Positions 1 to 5,118 of a DNA stretch of 5,118 nt are shown here, piece after piece. Within the stretch, counting starts at the first letter, position 1. Each line of letters starts with the position of its first letter. The notes beneath the pieces are model-generated. The model was not told where the DNA came from and ran no database searches. It saw only the letters and a program-made list of their open reading frames with translations. Location of the stretch: NCBI GenBank assembly GCA_964415605.1, contig CAYQBA010000258.1, forward strand, positions 1-5,118. The letters run 5' to 3'. Source of the DNA: UCB3 sp964415605 (GTDB lineage Bacteria; Chloroflexota; Anaerolineae; Epilineales; Epilineaceae). Position numbers and translations under genes: made by a program.

Positions 1-151
1 TGCTCACCTGAGTATTCTGGTCTCCCTTGACCCACGATGACGGCAGGCCGAGTTGGGTGACGATGGCTGATCACATGGCACATCATCACGCTATCTCACT
101 TGGGCAATGCCGCGTGGTCCTCGGCCACCTCTGTCGCCGGGGCGATATATC

Positions 152-276
152 AGGCAGTCAGGCGATGGCGGTCTTGACTTGATGACCGACTCCACGGGAG
201 ATCTTCTCCAGTGTACCGGTGCAATGTTCACTCAACTGTGTATCACGTCGTAGGCAGTCAAACCGATGACTCTTGC
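152..276. repeat. Degenerate direct repeat, two copies 100 bp apart
   Basis: AGGCAGTCA occurs at 152-160 and again at 252-260, exactly 100 bases apart. In both copies it is followed within 2-3 bases by CGATG and, a few bases later, by TCTTG. The match is therefore a spaced three-block pattern and not a single 9-mer. It lies just upstream of the methyltransferase and could be a regulator site or an old duplication. Chance is possible at this size. Confidence 0.3.
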
Positions 277-280
277 AGTG

Positions 281-287
281 AAGGGAG
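281..287 (+). promoter_or_regulatory. Ribosome-binding site before the 42-codon ORF
   Basis: AAGGGAG ends 8 bases before the ATG at 296, a good Shine-Dalgarno position. It is the best ribosome-binding site in the left segment and is much better than anything in front of the methyltransferase starts at 337 or 421. This is the main reason for considering that translation begins at 296. Confidence 0.45.
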
Positions 288-295
288 ACGAAGGT

Positions 296-424
296 ATGTC
301 TGATCATGTTGGTACGGCTTTTCAGTCGCATCGTCAATGGCTGGTCGGGCAGCTTCGTTTCCGTTGGTCAGCCGGAGAGAAGGGGACTTGTCATGCCGTC
401 GTCAGGTTCGAGGCCGTTCCATGA
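296..424 (+). CDS. Possible 42-residue upstream ORF coupled to the methyltransferase
   Basis: The frame opens with ATG at 296 (MSDHVGTAFQ...) behind a well-placed AAGGGAG and closes with TGA at 422-424. That stop overlaps the methyltransferase ATG at 421 in an ATGA arrangement, the usual geometry of translational coupling. The peptide is basic with several aromatic residues, has no signal peptide or membrane segment, and I do not recognise it. Three readings are possible: a true small protein or leader peptide; the original N-terminus of the methyltransferase, now out of frame by a single indel; or a chance ORF. The first two explain why the good ribosome-binding site is here. No homology can be judged by eye. 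Confidence 0.3.
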   Translation: MSDHVGTAFQSHRQWLVGQLRFRWSAGEKGTCHAVVRFEAVP

Positions 425-1350
425 TTTCCAGAGTGTACCACCGGGTAGTTGACCGGCTTGTAGCATATCTGTCTCCGTCGGGCCACGGACCGGAGAGTGT
501 TGCTTCAGGGAATCCCGGCTTCGACGAAACCCAGTACTTGCTTGTCAACCCAGATGTTGAGGTCGCGGTTCGCGAGGGAGCCTTTGCGTCTGGCTGGGAA
601 CATTATCTGATCTATGGAAGAAATGAGGGACGACGCCTCCGCGACGACCCCGATGATGTCACCGAGGACGGCGGCCTCCCCATCCCTCCCGCTCGACTAC
701 GACGGCGCGTGCATGGGGCCGACGACACCGAGAGCTTCCTGCGAATCGGCCGGATCGTGGCCAGTGACATCGTGACGCTCGTCGGGGATAGCGTCAGCCA
801 ATCTCGACCACTCCGCATACTCGACTTTGGCTGTGGATGTGGCCGCGTCATGCGATTCCTGTACGACACCTTTCCGCATGCGGACTTCTCGGGCTCGGAC
901 ATCGATCCGGAGGCCATCGCATGGTGCCAGTCAAACCTTCGTGGCACTTTCCATGTCAACGAACCCGCGCCACCCACGCGCTACCCAGATGGCTGTTTTC
1001 ACCTGATCTACGCCATCTCGGTACTGACGCACTTGCCAGAGGACCTTGGTACGGCATGGATCGCCGAGCTGCATCGCATCACGGCTCCGGGCGGATGCGT
1101 GCTGCTAACTACGCACGGCGAGGAACATCTCGGCGACATCACCGCGGAGGAGCGCGCCCGCTTCTTGAGTCACGGTTTCCACTATGTTGCGCGGGGTACC
1201 ACACCCGGACTACCGGACTTCTACCAGCAGGCCTTCCACACCGAGGCATACATCAGAGACCGATGGTCGCGCTGGTTCGAGATCCGTGCCGTCGTCAAGC
1301 GTGGGATCGCCGGCTATCAGGACGCGATCGTGTGTCGACGCCCGATGTGA
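421..1350 (+). CDS. Class I SAM-dependent methyltransferase with N-terminal NPDV/HY/EGR module
   Basis: Predicted to transfer a methyl group from S-adenosylmethionine; the acceptor is unknown. Numbered from the ATG at 421 (309 residues), motif I is ILDFGCGCGR at about 133-142, followed by the acidic ribose-binding SDID near 159-162. YAISVLTHLPED at about 197-208 and the APGGCVLLTTHG strand near 222-233 complete a Methyltransf_25/11-type Rossmann fold. Residues about 34-71 (FDETQYLLVNPDV ... HYLIYGRNEGR) match a short module I recall from proteobacterial glycosyltransferases and polysaccharide-cluster methyltransferases, so modification of a surface glycan is a reasonable inference. There is no signal peptide or membrane segment, so it should be cytosolic. 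The ATG at 337 would add 28 residues (to 337) but has no ribosome-binding site; 421 has a weak CGAGG and overlaps the stop of the preceding ORF. GC and codon use differ from the genes to the right, suggesting transfer. It converges on the RCK gene across 27 bases. Confidence 0.85.
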   Translation: MISRVYHRVVDRLVAYLSPSGHGPESVASGNPGFDETQYLLVNPDVEVAVREGAFASGWEHYLIYGRNEGRRLRDDPDDVTEDGGLPIPPARLRRRVHGADDTESFLRIGRIVASDIVTLVGDSVSQSRPLRILDFGCGCGRVMRFLYDTFPHADFSGSDIDPEAIAWCQSNLRGTFHVNEPAPPTRYPDGCFHLIYAISVLTHLPEDLGTAWIAELHRITAPGGCVLLTTHGEEHLGDITAEERARFLSHGFHYVARGTTPGLPDFYQQAFHTEAYIRDRWSRWFEIRAVVKRGIAGYQDAIVCRRPM

Positions 1351-1377
1351 GAGGCCGCGTTCCAGCTCCATCCAGCC

Positions 1378-2100
1378 TCAGTCCCGCTCCGCCCGTCCCA
1401 CGCCCTCGATGGCGCCCGACGGCCGCACCGCCCCCTTGGGGAGCCCCAAGCAGCCGGCGAGCAGCTCGGCCGAACGCGGGTCGACGACGGCCAGCACCTC
1501 GTCGCCCACCTGCAGGACGGTCTCGGGCCGTGGCACGACGAGCGCCCCGTCGCGCAGGATGGCGGTGATCGCCGCGGTGTCGGGCAACGCCAGGTCGGCG
1601 ATCGACGCGCCGGCGGCGCGCGCGCCCGGGGCGATCTTCTCCTCGACCAGCGAGTAGCGGCCGCGGTGCAGCTTGAGCAGCACCATCATGTCGCCCAGCG
1701 ACATCTCCTCCTCGACCAGCTTGGCCAGGATGTCGGCCTGGTTGACGGCCACGTCGACATGGAACGTCGCGTCGAACAGCCACGCGTGGCGCGGGTTGTC
1801 GATGACGGCCAGGATGCGCGGCACCGCGAAGCGCCGACGGGCGTGGAAGCACAGGAACAGGTTCTCGGGGTCGTCCGGCATGCAGGCGATGAACACGTCG
1901 GCCGCGCGGATCCCGGCGTGCTCGATGACGTCGAGGTCGAGCGGGTGCCCCTCGACGATAGCCTCGGTCGGCAGCTCGCGGTGCAGGCGCGCCAGCACCT
2001 CGGGCCGGTGCTCGATGACCCGCGGGTCGTGCCCTTCGGCGACAAGCAGGTTGGCGAGGTGCGACGCGGTCCGGCCGCCCCCGGCGATGACGATGTGCAT
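1378..2100 (-). CDS. TrkA-type RCK K+ transport regulatory protein (second of pair, CeoC-like)
   Basis: A cytosolic RCK protein of 240 residues: an N-terminal TrkA-N Rossmann domain (about 1-125) that in this family binds NAD(H) or another nucleotide, and a C-terminal TrkA-C domain (about 139-210) that binds small ligands. Seen directly: MHIVIAGGGRTA gives a glycine-rich loop (G7, G9, A12 in place of the third glycine). E30 ends the second strand, where NAD-binding members carry an acidic residue. IACMPDDPEN (71-80) is the usual third-strand block. The common GD(A/T) motif after strand 3 reads GHP here (51-53), which is odd. The frame stays open back to 2190, but a strong GGGAGG 6 bases before the ATG at 2100 and the family pattern fix the start at 2100. 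It follows the other RCK gene with a single base between. RCK proteins normally gate TrkH/KtrB channels; none is nearby, so the permease in this operon is the likely partner (inference). Confidence 0.92.
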   Translation of the reverse strand: MHIVIAGGGRTASHLANLLVAEGHDPRVIEHRPEVLARLHRELPTEAIVEGHPLDLDVIEHAGIRAADVFIACMPDDPENLFLCFHARRRFAVPRILAVIDNPRHAWLFDATFHVDVAVNQADILAKLVEEEMSLGDMMVLLKLHRGRYSLVEEKIAPGARAAGASIADLALPDTAAITAILRDGALVVPRPETVLQVGDEVLAVVDPRSAELLAGCLGLPKGAVRPSGAIEGVGRAERD

Positions 2101-2101
2101 G

Positions 2102-2779
2102 TCAGGCCTCCCGTTCCGGCGTGGCGCCGACGCGCAGCGCCCGCGCGCCGTCCGGCGTGGCCGCGACGTGGAGCACGTCGCCGTCGGCAACGACCGTCGG
2201 GGCGTCGACCAACGTCGCCCGGCCGCCGCGCGTCAAGCTGACAGGGCGCCACTCCCCGGCGCCGGGCAGGTCGGCCACGGCGCGGCCGGCCCACGCGGGA
2301 CCGATCGGGACCTCGTACACCTGGACCTCGCCGTTGCCGGCCGCGAACACGGCGTGCGTCTCGCCATCGAGGAGGTCCTGCATGCGCTGCGCCCCCCAGA
2401 TCGACGAGCTGATGACCGGGAAGCCGAAGTCCTGCACCAGCGGGAGCCAGCGCGGGTTGTAGTTGCGGACCACGACGTGCGGCACGCCGTAGGCCGTGCG
2501 CGCCAGGTGGCCGACGAGCGCGTTGACGGCGTCGGAGCTCGTGACCGCCGCGACACCGGCGGCGCCGCGCATGCCGGCGCGCTCGAGGAGGCCCTTGTCG
2601 AGCACATCGCCCTCGATGGTCTTGCCGCGGAAGTCGCCGGGCAGGTTGGCGAAGGCGGCCGACGCGCGGTCGACGACGCTGACGTGGTGGCCGCGCTGGA
2701 AGAGCCCGTACGCCAGCTCGGCGCCGAGCCGGCCGCAGCCGATGACGAGCATCTGCTTCGCTTCGGCGGATGGGGTCAT
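2102..2779 (-). CDS. TrkA-type RCK K+ transport regulatory protein (first of pair, CeoB-like)
   Basis: A cytosolic RCK protein of 225 residues, close to the usual 215-230 for single-RCK TrkA/KtrA/CeoB-type proteins. The TrkA-N Rossmann domain begins at LVIGCGRLGAELA (G14, G16, G19), with D37 at the end of strand 2 indicating NAD(H)-type binding. EGDVLD (56-61) and AAVTSSDAVN (77-86) are the standard family blocks. The TrkA-C domain runs from about 150 to 208 (VQVYEVPIG ... GDVLHVAAT). It starts 4 bases after the permease stop, with only a weak GAG as ribosome-binding site, so coupling to the permease is likely. Unlike its downstream partner it keeps a complete GxGxxG and GD motif, so the two may form a hetero-oligomeric ring with unequal nucleotide sites (inference). 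In M. tuberculosis, ceoB and ceoC are similarly adjacent and lie beside an APC permease gene. Confidence 0.93.
   Translation of the reverse strand: MTPSAEAKQMLVIGCGRLGAELAYGLFQRGHHVSVVDRASAAFANLPGDFRGKTIEGDVLDKGLLERAGMRGAAGVAAVTSSDAVNALVGHLARTAYGVPHVVVRNYNPRWLPLVQDFGFPVISSSIWGAQRMQDLLDGETHAVFAAGNGEVQVYEVPIGPAWAGRAVADLPGAGEWRPVSLTRGGRATLVDAPTVVADGDVLHVAATPDGARALRVGATPEREA
2107..2112 (-). promoter_or_regulatory. Ribosome-binding site that fixes the start of the downstream RCK gene
   Basis: On the minus strand GGGAGG stands 6 bases before the ATG at 2098-2100, inside the last codons of the upstream RCK gene. It selects the MHIVIAGGG start over an in-frame ATG at 2188-2190, which would add 30 unconserved-looking arginine-rich residues and overlap the neighbour. 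Confidence 0.75.
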
Positions 2780-2783
2780 GGGA

Positions 2784-4754
2784 TCACTCGACCTGGTAGG
2801 GCACGTCGGTGATGACGATGCCGGGCTTGAAGAGGAGCGCCACGCGCAGCATCCACGCGGTCTGGGTGTGCAGCAGGTTCTGCCACCACCGCCCGGGCAC
2901 GAACTGCGGCACGACGATGGTGATGGTCTCGTTGGGCTGGCGGTGGCGCGCGATCTCCTCGACGTAGTCGAGCAGCGGCTCGACGAGCAGGCGGTAGGGC
3001 GACTCGACGATGACGAGGCGCACGCCGTCGCCCCAGGCGTCCCACTTGCGGCGCAGCCGGGCCGACTCGTCGTCGTCGAGCGACACGTGGACGGCGGTGA
3101 CGTCGTGCGACAGGCTGCGCGCGTACTGCAGCGCCGCCAGGGTGCCGCGGTGGACGCCGCTGACGGCCACGATCACGCGCTGGCGGGCGATGCGCGGCGG
3201 CGCGCCGTAGCGGTCGAGCGACAGCCGGGCCGCGAGCTGGCGGTAGTGGCGGTGGATGGTGTAGAACACCGCGACGAGCGCGGGCAGGACGACGATGACG
3301 ATCCACGCGCCGTCACGGAACTTGGTGGCGGCAAACATCAGCATGACCACCACCGTGCAGATGCCGCCGAGGCCGTTGACGATCATCTTGCGCCGCCACC
3401 CGGGCTCGAAGCGCAGGACCGACCCGCGCTCGCGGACCTCGACGCCGGGCGCGAGCCGCCCGATCTTGCGCCAGCGGCGCGCCATGCCGAGCTGCGAGAG
3501 CGAGAACGACATGAACACGCCGATCGCGTACAGCGGGATGAGGGCGCTGACGCTGGCCTGGAAGGCGATGATCAGCACGATGGCCAGGAGCGACAGCGTC
3601 AGGATGCCGCGGGAGTAGACCAGCCGGCTGCCACGGTAAGTGAGCTGGCGCGGCAGGAAGCCGTCGGCGGCGACGAGCGCTCCCAGACGGGGGAAGTCGG
3701 CGAACGCGGTGTTGGCGGCCATGACGAGGATCACGGTGGTCGCGCCTAGCGTGGCGAGCCACAGGGTGTTGCGCCCGCCGTAGACGACGCGGGCGAGCTG
3801 CGAGATCACCGTCTCGCCGGAGTCGGACGGCACGACCTGGGCATGCGTGGCGAGGAACGTGATGCCGAGGAACAAGGTGCCGAGGATCAGCGACATCCAG
3901 ATCAAGGTGATGCCGGCGTTGCGGCTGCGCGGCTCGCGGAAGGCGGTGATGCCGTTCGAGATGGCCTCGACGCCCGTGAGGGCGGTGGTGCCGTTGGAGA
4001 AGGCGTGCAGGAGCAGGAACCAGCCCAGCCCGGCCACGGCGCCATGCGCCTCCATCGCCGGCGGGTCGATCACGACGCCCAGCGTCCCGGTGGCGTGGCG
4101 GTACAGCCCGACGCCGACGGTGACGAACATGGTGAACACGAAGAAGTAGGTCGGGATGGCGAAGGTGGCGCCGGACTCTTTCACGCCGCGCAGGTTGACC
4201 ATCATGATGACGATGACGCAGCCGATGGCGATCGGCACGCGGTACGCGTCCAGGTGCGGCGCGGCGCTGACGATCTGGGCCACGCCGGAGGACACCGAGA
4301 CCGACACGGTGAGGATGTAGTCGGTGAGGAGCGCGGCGCCGGCGGCCTGGGCCGGGAGCTCGCCGAGGTTGTCGCGCGCGACGATGTAGGCGCCGCCGCC
4401 GTTGGGATAGGCGTGGATGGTCTGCTCGTATGACAGCGTCACGACCGCCAGCAGGACGACGATGGCCATCGCGATCGGGAACGCGTAGCCGAAGGCCAGC
4501 GTCCCGGCGGCGGCCAGGACGAGCAGGATCTCCTGGGTGGCGTAGGCGGTCGACGACAGCGCGTCGGACGCGAAGACGGCCAGGCCGACGGCCTTGCCGA
4601 TGGTCTGGTGGGGCGCGTCGGCGGTGGCCAGCGGCCGCCCGATGAGGTACGACCGCCACGACCGCCGCGGCGGCCGCACCTTGCGGCGGACCACAGTGGT
4701 GCCGCCGGACTCGGTCTCCGGGGTTTCCTCGATGATCATGGCGTGCAAACGCAT
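2784..4754 (-). CDS. KimA-like APC-superfamily permease, probable K+ transporter
   Basis: A 656-residue inner-membrane transporter, first gene of the operon. It has a basic cytosolic N-terminus (about 1-50), twelve likely membrane segments between about 55 and 500, and a soluble C-terminal domain (about 522-656; RVIVAVSGVHRGTLAALQYA resembles the start of UspA-like folds). Blocks shared with Bacillus subtilis KimA (YdaO), as I remember it, include ASDALSSTAYATQEIL (62-77), YPNGGGAYIV (116-125), LLTDYILTVSVSVSSG (142-157), VNLRG (186-190), ALTGVEAISN (258-267) and LIPLYAIGVF (405-414). D64, Y71, D145 and Y146 align at a constant offset with KimA D36, Y43, D117 and Y118, some of which are reported to coordinate K+ in KimA. 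The length equals that of the M. tuberculosis Rv2690c type. Proton-coupled K+ uptake is the best guess; an amino-acid substrate remains possible because the family is often labelled only as APC permease. An alternative start at 4739 (M6) exists; neither start has a clear ribosome-binding site. Confidence 0.9.
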   Translation of the reverse strand: MRLHAMIIEETPETESGGTTVVRRKVRPPRRSWRSYLIGRPLATADAPHQTIGKAVGLAVFASDALSSTAYATQEILLVLAAAGTLAFGYAFPIAMAIVVLLAVVTLSYEQTIHAYPNGGGAYIVARDNLGELPAQAAGAALLTDYILTVSVSVSSGVAQIVSAAPHLDAYRVPIAIGCVIVIMMVNLRGVKESGATFAIPTYFFVFTMFVTVGVGLYRHATGTLGVVIDPPAMEAHGAVAGLGWFLLLHAFSNGTTALTGVEAISNGITAFREPRSRNAGITLIWMSLILGTLFLGITFLATHAQVVPSDSGETVISQLARVVYGGRNTLWLATLGATTVILVMAANTAFADFPRLGALVAADGFLPRQLTYRGSRLVYSRGILTLSLLAIVLIIAFQASVSALIPLYAIGVFMSFSLSQLGMARRWRKIGRLAPGVEVRERGSVLRFEPGWRRKMIVNGLGGICTVVVMLMFAATKFRDGAWIVIVVLPALVAVFYTIHRHYRQLAARLSLDRYGAPPRIARQRVIVAVSGVHRGTLAALQYARSLSHDVTAVHVSLDDDESARLRRKWDAWGDGVRLVIVESPYRLLVEPLLDYVEEIARHRQPNETITIVVPQFVPGRWWQNLLHTQTAWMLRVALLFKPGIVITDVPYQVE

Positions 4755-4758
4755 GGAA

Positions 4759-4779
4759 GGGGTGCCGGGCAGGCACCCC
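4759..4779 (-). promoter_or_regulatory. Perfect hairpin immediately before the permease start
   Basis: GGGGTGCC (4759-4766) and GGCACCCC (4772-4779) form a perfect 8-bp stem with a 5-base loop. In the minus-strand mRNA the structure ends 4 bases before the ATG at 4754. The only Shine-Dalgarno-like string nearby, GAGGGG (4781-4776), lies in and beside its 5' arm, so folding would hide it or change its distance to the start. No U-tract follows, so it is not an intrinsic terminator. A role in controlling translation is inferred. Confidence 0.55.
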
Positions 4780-4790
4780 TCGCGGTATCC

Positions 4791-4820
4791 TGGGACGGGT
4801 CCCCAGCATGGGACGGGTCC
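4791..4820 (-). repeat. 12-bp direct repeat with internal dyad in the permease leader
   Basis: TGGGACGGGTCC occurs at 4791-4802 and again at 4809-4820, an 18-bp period with a 6-base spacer. Each copy has internal symmetry (GGAC-GG-GTCC). The facing halves also form a hairpin, GTCCCCA (4799-4805) with TGGGAC (4809-4814), six pairs with one bulged C and a 3-base loop. It sits about 20-50 bases downstream of the predicted transcription start, so it could be a repressor operator or an RNA element. Confidence 0.5.
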
Positions 4821-4847
4821 GACGCTCGTCTGGCCAAGATGAGCGGA

Positions 4848-4876
4848 ATATTAGGGCGGGCCGGCGCTGGCTGCAA
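4848..4876 (-). promoter_or_regulatory. Predicted sigma70-type promoter of the permease-RCK operon
   Basis: On the minus strand, TTGCAG (4876-4871) and TAATAT (4853-4848) are separated by exactly 17 bases. The -10 differs from TATAAT at three positions but stands out as an AT island in GC-rich DNA; the -35 matches TTGACA at four of six. Transcription would start near 4841, giving a leader of about 87 nt before the ATG at 4754. Nothing comparable was found elsewhere in this intergenic region. Confidence 0.5.
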
Positions 4877-4970
4877 GGCGTGCGGGGGCCGGCGCATCCG
4901 CCGGGGGCGACGCCGGTGGACGGGGGCGGACGGTGGGTGGGTTTCTCGGCCGGGGGGCAAGCGTTGGCGG

Positions 4971-5008
4971 TGACAAGTCAAGGGCCTGGCGGCAGTGTCA
5001 AGTTGTCA
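4971..5008. repeat. Cluster of short TGTCA-type direct and inverted repeats
   Basis: TGACAAGTCA (4971-4980) is nearly palindromic. GTCAAG repeats at 4977-4982 and 4997-5002, a 20-bp period. TGACAA (4971-4976) is inverted as TTGTCA (5003-5008). Nested direct and inverted repeats of this kind occur at the ends of some insertion sequences, notably IS21-family elements, and also in regulator-binding regions. No transposase can be seen inside the window, so the identity is open. Confidence 0.4.
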
Positions 5009-5031
5009 GCGGGCGACTTTGGCCCCCCTAA

Positions 5032-5049
5032 CCCCCCAATAATGGGGGG
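5032..5049. repeat. C6/G6 hairpin with a second C6 run
   Basis: CCCCCCA (5032-5038) pairs with TGGGGGG (5043-5049) around an ATAA loop, a perfect 7-bp stem. A second C6 run at 5023-5028 could compete for the same G6 arm, allowing two alternative foldings. There is no T-run on either side in either direction, so a classical intrinsic terminator is unlikely. It adjoins the TGTCA repeat cluster and the drop in GC. Confidence 0.45.
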
Positions 5050-5118
5050 AACTCTCTTAGCAGCCTCATGCAAGATACCGGAAGACGTCATTTGGTCGAT
5101 GGAATTCTGATGTCCATC

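Larger units (their letters stand above)
1..295. other. Left intergenic region, no convincing gene
   Basis: All three forward frames entering from the left edge close within 40 bases; the longest tail (bases 2-40, ending LVSLDPR then stop) could be the last residues of an upstream gene but is too short to judge. No long reverse-strand frame was seen. Base composition is mixed (35 of 60 G+C at 1-60, 30 of 60 at 241-300), below that of the right-hand genes. I found no well-spaced -35/-10 pair: TTGACT at 174-179 has only GGAGAT at the right distance. A degenerate direct repeat is listed separately. Confidence 0.5.
4877..5118. other. Right intergenic region, no convincing gene
   Basis: No frame here shows a recognisable protein. 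On the plus strand 4884-4957 is rich in G-runs (three G5 runs, GGGTGGG, one G6). After about 5050 the sequence becomes more AT-rich, with an ATG at 5110 preceded by GGA at 5101 that could open a gene running off the window; three codons are too few to judge. Searching the minus strand for the conserved GGGGUGAA-type core of a ydaO (c-di-AMP) riboswitch found none. Confidence 0.5.

Noticed and set aside
337..420. Extended methyltransferase N-terminus from the ATG at 337
   Set aside because: No ribosome-binding site precedes it, the added 28 residues are arginine-rich and featureless, and 421 has the ATGA overlap; kept only as an alternative start.
1348..1380. Bidirectional terminator between the converging genes
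   Set aside because: Only a 5-bp GAGGC/GCCTC pairing with a 19-base loop is present and there is no T-run on either side.
837..1568. Plus-strand frame overlapping the methyltransferase and running into the RCK gene
   Set aside because: It is out of frame with the methyltransferase motifs and ends in a run of proline, arginine and alanine typical of a shadow of GC-rich DNA.
1666..2812. Plus-strand open frames opposite the RCK genes
   Set aside because: They give basic, low-complexity proteins without motifs; the reverse strand carries two textbook Rossmann/RCK proteins.
2496..3749. Long open frame on the plus strand (417 codons) opposite the permease and first RCK gene
   Set aside because: Its protein is dominated by D, E, H, R and A in low-complexity runs without motifs. 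It is antisense to well-supported genes in very GC-rich DNA, where such shadow frames are expected.
3313..4809. Second long minus-strand frame (498 codons) within the permease gene
   Set aside because: The translation is arginine, histidine and proline rich with no membrane segments, while the overlapping frame encodes a clear 12-segment transporter.
4808..5110. Plus-strand 100-codon frame in the right intergenic region
   Set aside because: It crosses the predicted promoter, repeats and C/G hairpin, has no ribosome-binding site, and encodes a glycine-rich sequence without recognisable features.
4755..5118. ydaO-type c-di-AMP riboswitch before the KimA-like gene
   Set aside because: KimA genes are often under this riboswitch, but the leader after the predicted start is only about 87 nt and I could not find the conserved core blocks further upstream either.

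Overview
The window looks like a high-GC bacterial chromosome, most likely an actinobacterium, with one compositionally different segment on the left. The actinobacterial guess rests on the GC-rich codon use of the three right-hand genes. It also rests on their content: an APC-type permease of about 656 residues beside two separate TrkA/RCK proteins, which recalls the Rv2690c / ceoB / ceoC (Rv2691-Rv2692) neighbourhood of Mycobacterium tuberculosis. Other high-GC phyla such as Chloroflexota cannot be excluded.

Left part (1-1350, plus strand): about 295 bases without a convincing gene, then a possible 42-codon ORF with a good ribosome-binding site. Its stop overlaps (ATGA) the preferred start of a class I SAM-dependent methyltransferase. 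The methyltransferase carries an N-terminal module of the type seen on polysaccharide and cell-surface glycan proteins. This segment has lower GC than the rest (30 of 60 bases at 241-300 and 36 of 60 at 541-600, against 45 of 60 at 1441-1500) and may be the edge of a transferred surface-polysaccharide region.

Centre and right (1378-4754, minus strand): a tight three-gene operon transcribed right to left. First comes a KimA-like APC-superfamily transporter (probable K+ uptake), then two RCK (TrkA-N plus TrkA-C) proteins, with 4-base and 1-base gaps. No TrkH/KtrB-type channel subunit is present, so the simplest reading is a K+ uptake module in which nucleotide- or ligand-sensing RCK proteins act with, or at least are co-expressed with, the permease.

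Upstream of the operon (4755-5118): a good sigma70-like promoter (TTGCAG-17-TAATAT), a leader of about 87 nt with two predicted hairpins and a 12-bp direct repeat, then a G-rich stretch. The far right holds a cluster of TGTCA-type repeats and a C6/G6 hairpin that could be the end of a mobile element starting beyond the window. No tRNA, rRNA, CRISPR array or complete insertion sequence was seen. Nothing here is clearly a new system; the most interesting points are the RCK-permease operon and its structured leader.
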